This document shows positions 22,501-34,149 of a stretch of DNA of 64,000 nt, one piece after another. Positions within the stretch are counted from its first letter, which is position 1; each line of letters begins with the position of its first letter. Position numbers and translations under genes: made by a program. Source of the DNA: Cycas panzhihuaensis (Eukaryota; Cycadophyta). The DNA is taken from NCBI GenBank assembly GCA_023213395.1, contig CM041465.1:203863741-203927740 (forward strand), read 5' to 3'. Under the pieces are notes generated by a model. The model was not told where the DNA came from. It saw only the letters and a program-made list of their open reading frames with translations, and searched no databases.

Positions 22501-23963
22501 CACTTCAGATGTTGATTAGACTTGGATCATCGATTCGGGGGCATCTCGCCATATGATAGGAAGTGAAGAACTCCTCTATGACATCAAAGAAGGAAGGGGT
22601 CAATCAGTGACCTTTGGCAACAATGAATCTATTCAAATTTCAAGTATAGGTAAAATTGCCTCCTTTCATTCACCTTCAAATCCTACTTCAACATTTCCCA
22701 CTAGAGATGCCTACCTCATTCCTTCTATGGAGAAGAGTTTGCTATGTGTTAACCAATTAGATAAACAACAAATGAACATTTTGTTTAAAAGTGGGAAATG
22801 CATTATTAGTGACAAGTATGATCAGGTGGTGGCCATTGATCATGAAGACCATGGACTTTATAAGATGGATGCAAATAATATCACACTTGATATTGCATAC
22901 CCAATCACTCAATCAATGTCAAAGATGTAGCTTTGGCATCAACGTTTAGGTCACTTAAGCTTAGACAACATCAAGATGATGGTAAGCAAGAACATGATGC
23001 ATGGACTTCCAAAGATATATGAATCGAAATGTCTTTGTGAAGCTTGTATTTTGGGGACACAACATCGACAACTTTTCCCTAAAGGCAAAGCATGAGGTGC
23101 ATCACATCCCTTGCAGTTGATCCACTCAAATTTATATGGACCTATGTCCACGACATCTTTTGGAGGAGCATTGTATTACATCTCCTTCATAGATGACTTT
23201 TCACATAAAGTTTGGGTTTATTTTATCAGGCATAAATCTGAAGCATTTCAAAAGTTCAAGGAATTCAAACTTGAAGTGGAGAATGAACCTGGCCACTCAA
23301 TCAAGATTCTAAGGTCAGACAATGGAGGTGAATTTAGTTCAAAGGAATTCATCCAATTCTGCAAGGACAATGGCATTCGAAGACAGCTCACAATTCCACA
23401 TACTTCTCAACAAAATGGAGTTTCAGAGCGAATGAATAGGACTTTAGCAAACAAAGCCAAAGCCATGATGCATGCAAAAGGACTATCAGAAGCATTCCAC
23501 ATAGCTGCCTATGTGGCAAATCGGAGTCCTGCATTAGCAGTCACCGACATCACACTAGAGGAGGCTTGGTCTAGCAAAAAGCCAACCCTTAGCCATTTGA
23601 GGACTTTTGGGTGCACTACATATAGGCACATCCCTGATCAACAAAGATCTAAGCTAGACAAACATAGTCTTAAATGTATTTTTGTAAGGCTATGCCATTC
23701 AAAGCAAGGCATACAAATTGTATGACCCCATTGCTAGAAAAATGCATCTCTCAAGAGATATTATCTTTGTTGAAGATGATCACAAGGAATTGGAACCAAC
23801 ATCCATCCAACCTCCCATTGACAAAGGCAAAAATATTGTTGAGGACTTCCTTCCCTCTCAATCTTCCACACCATGTACATCATCTGCACCAGTTGTCCCT
23901 TTTTCATCATCAGAGTCTACTCCACTTGATCCCAGCACGTCTTCTGTTGATCAACCACTCTGA
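22501..23963 (+). pseudogene. Broken protease-integrase of element B
   Basis: Protease active site IIDSGASRHM is at 22526-22555. The region downstream (VTFGNNESIQISSIGKI, LCVNQLDKQQMNILF) is open to 22930, where TAG follows SKM. Pre-integrase LWHQRLGHLSLDNIK follows, then IHSNLYGPM, FIDDFSHKVWVYF, RSDNGGEF and QQNGVSERMNR. The Asp in the first catalytic motif is Asn (HSN for HSD). A 15-bp in-frame deletion removes about five residues near 23480 relative to C and D. A frameshift follows at about 23690. Confidence 0.88.
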
Positions 23964-25654
23964 CTAGAAGATCTTAAGGTTCAAGTCACATTAGTCAAAA
24001 AGTCATCCAAATGGTACACTCAGACTATTCAGGATAACCAGATCATTGAAGGAAAATGTCCATCAAAGTATCGGCAGCAAACCAATTATGCACTTATGGC
24101 TGAAGTGCTATGTGTTGATGAGCCTTCCACTTTTGAGGAGGCATATACAAATGAAAATTAGAAGGCTGCCATGGATGAAGAAATCCATTCTATTGAGAAG
24201 AATGGAACTTGGGATTTGGTAGAATTGCCTAAGCACAAACAGGCAATCAGTTGCAAATGGGTTTACAAAATCAAATTCCATTCTAATGGGACACTTAAGA
24301 GCCAAGAGGCACAACTTGTTGCAAAGGGCTTCAAACAAAAAGAAGGCATTGATTATGAGGAGACTTTTGCACCTGTTACAAATATGAACACCATCAAACT
24401 TATCTTAACCTAAGCTTCTCAATGCAAATGGCCAGTTTATTAGATGGGCGTGAAAAGCGCCTTTCTCAATGGTAATCTTCAAGAAGAGGTATATTTGGAG
24501 CAACCTCCTGGTTACAAAGTACAAGACAAGGAGCATATGGTTTGTCACCTCAAAAAGGCTTTGTATGGCTTGAAACAAGCCCCACGAGCATGGTACTCAA
24601 AAATCGATGATTATTTCTTGAGACATGGATATCATCAATCCACATCAGATCCTAACTTATACATTAAAGTTGGGAAGGACTATGCAATTTTTATTGTCTA
24701 TGTTGATGACTTAGTGATCACTAGAAATGACACTAAGATGATTGAGATTCTCCAAGGTGACTTGAAGAGAAGTTTTGAGATGACAGATCTTGGACTTCTC
24801 CATTATTTTTTAGGCTTTGAGATATGGCAACAGCCAAGCTATATCTTTATCTCCCAAGTAAAATATTCTTGGGACATTTTGCAGCGGTTTAGAATGCAAG
24901 ACTGCAAACCAGTGCCTACACCTATGGAGAATGGAACAAAGCTGACTCTCAATGAGGAAGTTGAACCTACAGATCCCACTCTTTTCTGACAACCAGTTGG
25001 TAGCCTAATCTACCTTACCAACAGTAGACCGGACATTTCATTTGTTCTAGATACATGTCTCACCCCAATCAAAAACATTGGAATGCAACTGAATGCATAT
25101 TGAAATACATCAAAAGCACATTGCAGCATGACCTTCACTATGCACATAATAAGAACTTCATCTTGGAAGAGTTCTCAAATTCTGATTGGGGAAGATGCCA
25201 AGATAGTCGAAGATCAACCTCAGGATACTATTTTACCCTTGGTTCTAGAGTCATTTCGTGGAGTTAGAAGAAACAACCCAATGTTACTTTGTCATCCATG
25301 GAAGCAGAGTACAAAGCTGCAGTTAGCACAGCTTGTGAGGCTATTTGGTTTCGATAGATTCTTGGAGAGCTTGGACTTAAGAAGAATCACCCAACTAAGT
25401 TGTATTGCGGAAATCAAAGTGTACTCAAGTTGACTAAGAATCCCATTTTTCATGCACGAACCAAACATATAGAGGTTCATAACCATTTCATCAGAGATCA
25501 CGTTCAGAACGGTGAGATCAACCTCCACTACAAACCTATAGAGCAACAGACAACATATATCTTTATCAAGTCACTTGGTAGAGAAAAGTTTGTAAAATTT
25601 AGAGAAGATCTAGGGGTCCGACTTAACATTGTAAACAGTAAGGAGGGGTGTTAA
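23964..25654 (+). pseudogene. Broken reverse transcriptase-RNase H of element B
   Basis: RT motifs: [60 protein letters not shown] and KKALYGLKQAPRAWYSKIDD. Catalytic box YVDDLVITR is near 24700. RNase H: GSLIYLTNSRPDISF, after which a 13-bp deletion relative to C shifts the frame, then FSNSDWGRCQDSRRSTSGYY and FHARTKHIEVHNHFIRDH. Stops occur at 23961, 24159, 24411, 24438, 24987 and later. Confidence 0.88.
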
Positions 25655-26193
25655 ACCTTATGTTTACATGTTAAGCATATGTACTTTATTGTTCATATAT
25701 TATTGTACTTTATGGGGTGACTTATCACTTAAGTGATAAAATGCACACCCACATTCTTTCCTAGTGACATAACATTGACTTAAGGGTCAAAATGACCCTT
25801 GCGCACTTTTACTCACTTGAGAGCCCAAAAGGACACATGTTCTACATGCGAAGGATGTAGTTTGGATGTTTGACACTTGTCAAACATTCGACACCTTAGG
25901 TCTCTTCTGTAGCTCTATATATTGAGACCATTTCTCATGTATCTCATATAGAGAGTAAGTCATATTGTTGTGCTGTCAGTTTGCTAATCAAATTGTTATT
26001 CATTTAGAGATTTGACCAATTCCATCTCCTCCATATTTTGGTATTGTCTTGCTCATGCTCTTTCATGCTTTGGTTCATTATCTTGTTTACTTGAATAGCT
26101 TCTTATATTTCATGTTAATCATCTTCTTTCTAGAGCAAGATTAGCACTCCTTTCTTGGTCCTGGTTATTATAGGCTTTAAGCCATTTCTAACA
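25649..26193 (+). repeat. 3' LTR of element B (545 bp)
   Basis: It starts TGTTAAACCTTATG after the purine-rich AAGGAGGGG and ends CATTTCTAACA. The TATA-like CTATATATTGAGACC is near 25915. The palindrome seen in C and D LTRs is present but degenerate (GTTTGACACTTGTCAAAC near 25868). Confidence 0.9.
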
Positions 26194-27109
26194 CCCTAGC
26201 TATCATGATGTAGTCATAAACCACCATCATGACAACTATCAAGGTCCTTTGGTCTTTAAGCATATGATCTCACCCCTTCTTAGAGTCCTGGGTCCTTCTC
26301 TATGCAAGAGTTTTACCAATGAAACCAATGTTGAATGATGCTTGGCACACCAACATCCCAAAACCACTTGTTTACATATTGGTCTTATGGCCTCTCCACC
26401 TTGGTGTTGCTCCTTCGATGTCGGTTGCATGTTAGGGCAACATACAACATATATGACATTCACACAATATTCACAACATATGCAATTAGCTATCAAAGCA
26501 TACACATTACACACGATATTTCTTTGTAACTCGTTATTTCATTAATCAACACTTAATACAATGCTTTATGGTTCTTACACTTGAGAATATCATATCGGTT
26601 TTATGATTTGACTCTCACCATTGGACACACAATAGAAATGACCTATTTACACACTTTTCCCATAGCCAAACACCCAAAAGGTATGACCTTACAACATATC
26701 CTTTGTCTTTTCATAACAAAACACTAATTACTCTTAGTAACATGTGCCTTCCCATATGGTTGTACGATTCATCTTGGAACCATCTTCTAAGTCAATGCAG
26801 AACTATTCCCTATTAATTGTTCATCGTTCCTTCACAACCATCTATCATCCCTATGAGTCATTCACTATTTTGTAATACACTAAGAATTGTTCCCTGAGAG
26901 TTGAAATGCCGAACTGTAACCATTCCACTATGTATTTTCCTATGAATTCTCTATCAGTTTTGTCATTTCCACTATTGGAGCCATTCCTAGAACCATCCTC
27001 CGGTGTCTAAGTGCCAAATCTTCTGCACACACATAGTTGAAAAGTTCCAATGCACATCTTTGATGAATACACAAATGTGGGATTGTTAAGATTCAAAGGG
27101 AGTATCAAT
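26194..27109. other. Unassigned intronic sequence
   Basis: Contains worn CCATTCC/GGAACCATC-type recurring words between 26770 and 27000. No transposon domain is visible. Short frames near 26240-26545 look random. Confidence 0.35.
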
Positions 27110-28730
27110 AGGACATAGGAAATTTTGTTGATTGACAGTGGTTGCACTCACAATTTTCCATCTTATAAGGTTGTCCAACACTTGGGGTTGCCCACAACAA
27201 GTCGGATTTTGCATTAAAGTGGAACTTGTTGATGGTCAAGGAACCTAGGTATGGGATATGTGTGCTCTAGAGGTGCCATTATGCATTCAGTTATAAGGTG
27301 GGGCAAAAGTGGTTGCATGCTTGTAATCTTCAAATCAATTTCTAGGCTCACATTATGAAGTTTGAACATGGTAGTTGCCAACACTTCTCAGTAGATGATA
27401 AAGGGTTGCAAACTATTCCCATAGTGTCATCCATCCAACTAATAAAGGTATCTTCATAGCATAATAACACAAGTTATATAATCCTTGTTGAAGACCAATC
27501 AAACAACCCTTTAGGTAAAATTGGCCATGGCATGCATAACCTTTCAAGTGAGTTTGTTGATGCAATCCCTAAAGATTTGCCTTGTGGTTTGCTTGTTGAA
27601 AGTGATGTTGATCATGCTATTGATTTGGAACTAGGAACTAAACCAATTTTTGGAATCCCATAGCAACTTGGATTCTCTAAATAGGAGAAAGTTAATAAAC
27701 AAATCACATAATTGCTAGAGAATGAGTTCATTTGTCCCAATAAGTCACCAATTGGAGTCTTAGTTCTCTTGGTAAAAACGAAAGATATGTCCATGAAAAT
27801 GTGCATATAAAATTCTAAATAAAACCACCATAAGGGATAATTATTCAAAGCCTCGAACTGACGATCTTTAAGATCAGTTGAAAGGTGCAACAATATTCTT
27901 AAAGATTGCTTTAAGAAGTGGCTACCATCAAATACAAATTAGGTGTTCAAATGTAGAGAAGACAATTTTTAGCATAAAAGATGGGCATCATGAACTTTTG
28001 GTCATGCTGTTCAGATTGACCAATTCTCCTACTACATTCATGAGATAGATGAATGGGATACTTCATCTTTAATTGGACAAATTTGTTGTTTTCAACGATT
28101 ATATACTTATTTTTAGTAAAAATCGAGAACACTATGAACAAGGGGATGCAAATCCTAAGGGCACATAAATTATATCCAAAATTATCAAAGTGTGATTTCT
28201 TTCAAGAGCAAGTAGAGTATTTGGATCACATTGCCTCAAAAGATGGACTGGTGCAAGATCAAAAGAAAATCCAAGAGATAAAAGAGTGTCTAATCCCTAG
28301 GAATGTGCATGAATTGTAGAGTTTTAATGGTCTTGCAAATTTCTATAGGATGTGTGTTTAGGGTTATTCTTGACTTGCAAGTCCTCTAATTGATTTGTTG
28401 AAAAAGAATTTTAAATATGTTTAGTTGGATGTCTTCAATTGAGTTTTAATTTGTCAAATAAAAAATTAATGGCTACACTAGTTATATGCATTTCTAATCC
28501 ATTAAAACCATATGCGTTGCATACTGATGCTAGTGGGCAAGCTATCAGAGCTGCGTTGATGCAAAGTGATCACATGGTGGCCTATGAAAGTAAAAAAATA
28601 AATCTAATTAAACAAAGATATCCCATTTTCAATTAAAAAATGTTGGCAATGATTCATGCCATCAAGATCTAGAAACATTGGTTAGTTCACTTTTCTAAAC
28701 TGAATACCACCCACCTATATGGTTGAGAAT
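27110..28730 (+). pseudogene. Degenerate Ty3/gypsy pol remnant (protease-RT-RNase H)
   Basis: The protease motif VLLIDSGCTHNF is near 27125. RT pieces follow: SGYHQIQIR near 27925, TNSPTTFMR near 28020 and LDKFVVFNDYILIFSKN near 28075-28130, where the usual DD of the active site is ND. RNase H gives LKPYALHTDASGQAIRAALM at about 28500-28565 and KKINLIKQRYPIFN. Stops and frameshifts are dense. No integrase follows, and the remnant ends near 28730 next to an LTR of opposite orientation. Confidence 0.8.
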
Positions 28731-28739
28731 TTAACCCTC

Positions 28740-29263
28740 CCTCTAGAGAAAAGTGGATCTATTTGACGCACTAGTTCCACCGTTAGACTTGTTTGGATAC
28801 ACCAATGCCTACCAACCACATTGCACGCAACCATTTTCACAAATGGGATACATGCGACAGCCTCCTCTAGGTGGAATCCTTTGGCTTACTTTGCAGTAAC
28901 TCTCCTTACAAGCTTATTTATAGAATCAAAAACTCATGTTTCACACTTGCCCTCCACCCCAATTCACTTTTCCTTGAATATTATATAAAATGATCACAAC
29001 AAAGGTCATTAGAAATGAAGTGAAAAGTTATTAGTGAGGTGAAAGGTCAAGAGTCACCTTGATTATATGAAGAGAATGGTCATTAGTGAGGTGAAGAGTC
29101 AAGAGTCACCCCTTAAGGGTGTTATAAATAACCTCTTTCATAAATCATGACTTCCTCAACTAAACATAGTCTCTTTTACACACTTGAGTTCAATGTTACA
29201 ATAGTAATTCATGGTCCCACTTGCAATTATAATAAAAATGCATAAACATTTTGGTGTATTACA
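28740..29263 (-). repeat. Probable 3' LTR of the minus-strand chromovirus
   Basis: On the minus strand TGTAATACACC begins at 29263 directly after a purine-rich tract (AGGGGTAGTAT). A TATA-like stretch (TTTTATATAATATT) lies near 28980. An imperfect internal repeat of TTAGTGAGGTGAA...AGAGTCACC occurs at 29031-29058 and 29083-29110. The lower end is a guess because no second copy is present. Confidence 0.5.
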
Positions 29264-30900
29264 ATACTACCCCTTAGGGAGGTCATTGCCCTCAATGACC
29301 CATGGACAACGAGTCATTTTCCTTTGCAAAGGCCTTAGATTCCCAAGTAGCCTCTTCACTTGGCCAACTTGTCCCTTGTATCAAGTACTCGGTAATTTCT
29401 TTGTTTCGCAACATTCAAGTCTGTGTATCCAAAATCCTCTCTAGTTCATGCATTGAAGGATTAACATCTTGGACATATACGATCATGGGAATCATGTTGT
29501 CAAAATATGATAAATCTTTCTTTAACCAACAAACATGGAAACTTAGGTGAACCTTCACGTGTGATGATGACAACTACAAATGTTAAGCTACATCACCAAC
29601 CTTTTCCAACACCTCAAAAAGTCCACAATACTATAAAGCTAACTTGGAACACTTCCCAATGGATAGTGAATTACTATTTGGTTTTACTCGAAGGAAAACT
29701 TGTTCATCAACTTCAAAAGCTCATGGATTCTGATGTTGGTCAACATAAAACTTAGCTCTATTTTGGGCCTTCTTCAAATTATCCTTGTAACTAGTTATTA
29801 TAAGTTCCATGTCTTCCAACATTTTATTAGTTGATTGCACCTTACTTTGAACAATACCAAGAGACAGAGGAGTTATTAGATCATAACCCATCATTGTCTT
29901 GAATGGAGACATTTTTTAAGAATGACTATATACTTTGTTGTAGGAGAACTCTGCTAAGAATAACCTCTCCTCCCAAGTAGATTGACACTCCAAAACATGT
30001 GCTCTTAACATGTCCAATACTTGATTGACCCACTCTATTTGGCTATCGCTTTGGTGATGATCGCCGCCGCTAAAACATAATTGAGTTCCCAATGCTTTAA
30101 AAAATTATCCAAAATGTTGTAGTGAACTTAGGAGCATGGTCACCATCAATTTCCTTTGCCATGCTAAAATATGAAAAGATTTCAATCAACAAATCAAAGC
30201 AATATCAACACCATTGTGAGTTATCTGACAAGGAATAAACCTTGCCAACTTGGTGAGTTGATCCACCACAACTAGGATTTGATCATGTTGCTTTTGAGTC
30301 CTAGGCAAATGGGGTATGAAGTCCACAAAAATGCTATGCCATTTATCTTCACCTATTTGCAAAGGTTGTAGCAAACTCGTAGACTTTTCATGCTTTGCCT
30401 TGTTAACTTGGCATTGTAAATAAGTGTTAGCATAATCCATAATGTCTTTTCTGATACCTTTTGAATACACTAACCTCTTAGTTGTCTAGTAGGTCTTTTC
30501 ACCAACATGGCTTGCTTATGGACTGTCATGTACCTCATAGAAAACAAGTTGATACAATTCACATACATTAGGTATCACTAACTTATCTTTATACCAGAGA
30601 TAATCAACTTTCACAGAGAAATTTTCACGATTCATTGATGACTATTTGAGCGACAATAGAATATCTTTACACCAGACTCTTGTGCCTACTAAACTTGTCC
30701 TGCAAATGTTCCCTGAAGGACAAACATGGTATTAGCAAAAGTAAACTTGAGACAAAGTATCAACAACCATATTATACCTCCCTCACTTATTTGCAATCTT
30801 TGGCTAAGATTTTGGAACAATGTTGTCCACCAATATTGCTGAAAATTTAGCTCTCCCTTCAAAGCAAAGTGAACTAATGGTCTAATAGAGTTTAAGGTCT
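29264..30900 (-). pseudogene. Ty3/gypsy chromovirus 3' half: RNase H end, integrase, chromodomain
   Basis: Reading down the minus strand: VVDTLSQ near 30760 (RNase H end), then zinc-finger remnants (HVGEKTY, YLQCQVNK), the integrase core at 30186-30470 with VDFIPHLP (first Asp) and ILVVVDQLTKLARFIP, a mutated second motif, GTQLCFSGGDHHQSD where HPQTDG is usual, and SPFKTMMGYDLITP near 29900. Near 29310-29370 YLIQGTSWPSEEATWESKAF matches a chromodomain. Stops and frameshifts are few for its age. The 5' half is missing. Confidence 0.83.
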
Positions 30901-32525
30901 ATAACACCCATTAGTTCACTAATTACAACTTTTCTTTTGAGATTTTATCAATAACAACTTTTTCTTTTGAGATTTTATCAAGAAGTAAAAATGTTTTGGA
31001 ATGTGATCCTAGATTTATTGGATTACCTATGACAATAGAAAATTGCCAAGATCCTATGCATTGGACTTCTTATAGCATGTAAAAGGATTTTAAGAAATGG
31101 AAAACTAAGCAGTCCCACATGGTGCAGATCACAAATGTTAAGAAAAAAGAGTTATCCAGTTCATTACAAGATGAAATAAAGGCTATTGAGGGGGGGACAT
31201 CATGTGCTTAATTATATTCCTTTCTAACTCAGTATCTTATATGTTAAAGCTGATCATTATTGTGGTTAATGATGTAAATTTGTCAATGATATTCTTATAA
31301 AAAGTTGTAATGTGTATCATGGGGTTCAATGTGTCTTTTTCATTAATCTAAGGAATTTTTGAAGTAAATTTAGCCCTTTCTAATTTTATTTGTGTAAAGG
31401 GAGAGTTACTCACTACCTAGTTTTGTGTAACACTATTATCATTAGGTTTGCATGGTCTAGGAATAGAATGTTAATATTGTATGATAATATGTAATGGGCA
31501 TGATTATAGATAGGATGAGGAGACAGTTGGAGTTAGGAAGCAATTCTCATTCCTTGCAACCTCCTCTTCTACTGTATTTAAGCCATCAAATCCATGAGTG
31601 GAGGTTAGACTCTTTTCCTATCATATTTGATTTCTGTTTTGGTTGTCATAATCACCGTGTTCCCTGCAACAGGGATGAAGGATGCTATAAGCATGTGTCT
31701 CTCTTAAGATTTATGAATGCTTAGAAGTTGATTGCTTTCTCAAGTTGGCATTTACTTTTCAGTTAATTGTTCTTTCCTCCATCATTTACTTCTAGTTAAT
31801 TATTTTCAATGATCTCTTTTTGGCATTGGTTTAAGAAGTTATTTCCAGTGGTCGTTAATGTGTTTGCAATTTTTATATAGAATAGCATCAATTGTGATCT
31901 CATCTTTCACCCATGTGATTTAAGGAACCTCAAAGATAATAATTGTTGGGGAGTGTATTTATTTATCCTGCAATTTCATTTATTTTCTTTCATTACAACT
32001 TCACAGGATCGTGGCTAGGGAATTTCATTTTCCCCTTGTTAAAACCAGTAGACAAACTCAGGTTTGACATAGGTCCAATATGAACCCATAGATGATCTCA
32101 GCAGAGTTTTTCATTCGTTACATATATCCCCGACTAAAAACTACTAATATATTATTGATCATGTAGTCACAAGTAAACATATCTACTTCCAAATCTAAAT
32201 GTTTTAAATTCAAGCACGTTCTTGCATACTTCTAATCTAAGGGTCAATTAAAAGACACAAAACAACAAATAGGTAGTAGTAGATCTTTGACGATTTGAAA
32301 GTTCCATGCATGTTCAAGATCACTTCCAAGTAGTAGTCCATGAGATGAAGTCCAATCACTTTCATTAGACTGAAAAGAGTTCAAATCTTATGGAAACATA
32401 CTAAACCTATGAGCTACATACATGATGTAGGAGGGTACCCTAATAAAATTCAACAAGCCCATGATTTTCAATAACAACAAAAAAAGTTCCACATGCAATT
32501 AGTATCAGCTAAGATTAATGCTTAC
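30901..32525. other. MHX intron sequence with a short coding-like piece
   Basis: A 29-30-bp tandem repeat (ACAACTTTTTCTTTTGAG) lies at 30925-30983. From 30984 to about 31209 the plus strand reads as protein with one stop (LECDPRFIGLPMTIENC, then QITNVKKKELSSSLQDEI) and ends at a GAGGGGGGGA purine tract. The remainder to 32525 has no signal I can support. Confidence 0.4.
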
Positions 32526-32686
32526 TAGATATATCAATAGAATGGATCGAGAAGATATCAACAGTCCGATTTGTAGATGTGTAGTCAACTAAAAGATTCT
32601 CATAAGAGTCTTCATGATTTCCAATATGACAACTATTACATGCAATTTCTGTGGGTACCCAATCTTCTGGCCTGTCATGTTTTGAC
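32526..32686 (-). CDS. MHX: MHX exon (cytosolic loop), vacuolar Mg2+/H+ exchanger
   Basis: The minus strand reads TTTGATTACAG, then 161 coding bases, then GTAAGC. With the previous exon the junction gives PL-SKHDRPEDWVP, matching the PMSRGDRPEEW-type segment of plant MHX as I recall it. Further on, NRTVDIFSIHS matches the conserved VDIFSIHS of the loop. It ends in phase 1, consistent with the exon at 11588-11724. In exchangers of this superfamily this hydrophilic loop separates the two transmembrane halves. No stop or frameshift is present, so the gene appears intact here. Confidence 0.87.
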
Positions 32687-32966
32687 CTGTAATCAAAAAT
32701 CATTGATAAGCATAATAATCTCTAGTGATTTTGGAATATCATGTTTTAATGCTAAATAATTCATAAAGGTCATTTATCCTTGTCTAGAAAATATCTTACT
32801 AAAACAAATAACTAGTTTATATTACAAATGTTCATATGATGTGCATTGATCTCTGATGTTTTATAAAATTGAAATTTTGGCCAAAACAAATAAGTCTCTA
32901 ATATAAAACTTAATGTTTTAGAAAGTTAAAAAGAATATGCTTTATTGTTGGGCGTCATATGCATAC
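32687..32966 (-). other. Short MHX intron (280 bp)
   Basis: Flanked by GTATGC after the exon at 32967-33085 and ATTACAG before the exon at 32526-32686. It is AT-rich and free of recognisable elements, in contrast to the two huge neighbouring introns. Confidence 0.85.
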
Positions 32967-33085
32967 AATGGAATTGAGAAATAACGCCATCCCTTGTCTT
33001 GTCCATACGCATGCAACAATAGCAAGCCAAACTGTAAAACAGTCAACCCAGCCTCCCATATTGTAACCACGTTTGGAGTCCACAC
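32967..33085 (-). CDS. MHX: MHX exon (transmembrane segment), vacuolar Mg2+/H+ exchanger
   Basis: The minus strand reads ATTATGCAG, then 119 coding bases, then GTATGC. The peptide begins [14 protein letters not shown] and continues [17 protein letters not shown], a hydrophobic membrane segment followed by a charged cytosolic turn, and ends in phase 2 (SIP plus two bases). It joins in frame to the exon at 62274-62449 as YIILQ-VWTPN, a junction expected for plant MHX. The product exchanges protons for Mg2+ and Zn2+ at the vacuolar membrane in plants where it has been studied. Without splicing the frame would run into a TAA 20 bases beyond the donor. Confidence 0.9.
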
Positions 33086-33473
33086 CTGCATAATTTCAAA
33101 TAAGTTTGCGTTAGATTGAATCTATTTTCTACTTATGCATATATATACAAATAACACTTGATTAACAAGCCTTTAAATCAATGCATGTTGCTTATGGTTA
33201 CACAAACCTTAAAGAAACGATTTTAGCTTGGTACTTGAAATTCATTTTCGAATACTTACTACTTACTATTTAGATTGCTCATCAATTTTAAGCAAATAAC
33301 ATTAAGGTTTAGGGAGCTTTATAATAGTGATTGTGGTCACATTTCACTAACAATTGCTGCATTTTGTAAGTAGCCCACAGCTAGTTTGAACTAACACTTT
33401 TGTTACTAAAAATATTTAACCAGAAACTATAAAAACTGCACACAGCTTCATAACAACTCTCTACATTAATTTC

Positions 33474-33502
33474 TTCCCTCCCCCCTCCCCCCTCCCCCCT
33501 TT
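33474..33502 (-). other. G-quadruplex-type tract in the MHX intron
   Basis: The plus strand shows CCCTCCCCCC repeats. On the minus, gene-sense strand this is four G-runs (three of about six and one of three) separated by single A bases. It lies about 390 bases upstream of the acceptor at 33086, so it would be in the pre-mRNA. Confidence 0.7.
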
Positions 33503-34149
33503 TTTGGGAAGAGGGAGCTTCCTTAGTTAGCTGACATCCATCACATTCATTGCCAATGCTCAACTAAAAGAAGAAATCTAAGATAACTATAAGATGTATA
33601 GGCCTCATATAGCAAACCCTTGTCTGCAATATATGTGTCTTCCCCTTGAGGATTGAAGCATCTATCAGCTCATTAAGAGACATAAGCCTCTTCCTTGATT
33701 TGCAACTACATGTGCTATTCTTTGATAATAAAGAGAGGTGAACAATTAGAGGAGGAAAATCATATTACAGTTACTATTACATGCTAGACATCAACCTCAA
33801 TTCTTGTGAAAAACATTGTAAAAAGCCTCTGAAGTTGGCACGGACAATAACCATAATCAAGTGGTGTGCTTGCAGGCCCCACTTGGGCCAACCGAGGGGT
33901 ATTTAATGCAGTCACATTATAGTGCACAAGAATAAACAACATAAGAGGCTTATGCTGCTAAAAATTCCTGCAATCTAAATTCAGAATTAAGTTTCATGTA
34001 ATTGCTAAACATGAAAGATCACAGATATCAATATTTCTCCATCAAATCTAACAGAATTCAACTGTAAATAAGTGAAGATATGATGTATATGTATGCCTAC
34101 TTTCATCAGAGAAAAGATGAGGATAAAAGCCAATGATACTATCCATGTC
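33503..34149. other. Unassigned MHX intron sequence
   Basis: No transposon domain or border visible between the G-rich tract and the gag remnant. Confidence 0.35.

Larger units (their letters stand above)
19199..26193 (+). mobile_element. Ty1/copia element B (5' LTR truncated)
   Basis: Plus-strand copia with an LTR fragment, primer site, long leader, gag, protease, integrase, RT, RNase H and an intact-looking 3' LTR. It shares gag and pol with elements C and D throughout and belongs to the same family. The 5' LTR keeps only its last 212 bp, so no target-site duplication can be tested. Several stops, small deletions and frameshifts inactivate it. Confidence 0.92.
11725..32525 (-). other. Putative 20.8-kb MHX intron filled with retroelements
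   Basis: Bounded on the minus strand by GTAAGC just after the exon at 32526-32686 and TTTTGCAG just before the exon at 11588-11724. It contains a copia remnant with a nested solo LTR, a coiled-coil coding-like remnant, copia element B, and two gypsy remnants in opposite orientations. It depends on the exon at 11588-11724 being correctly assigned. Confidence 0.6.
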
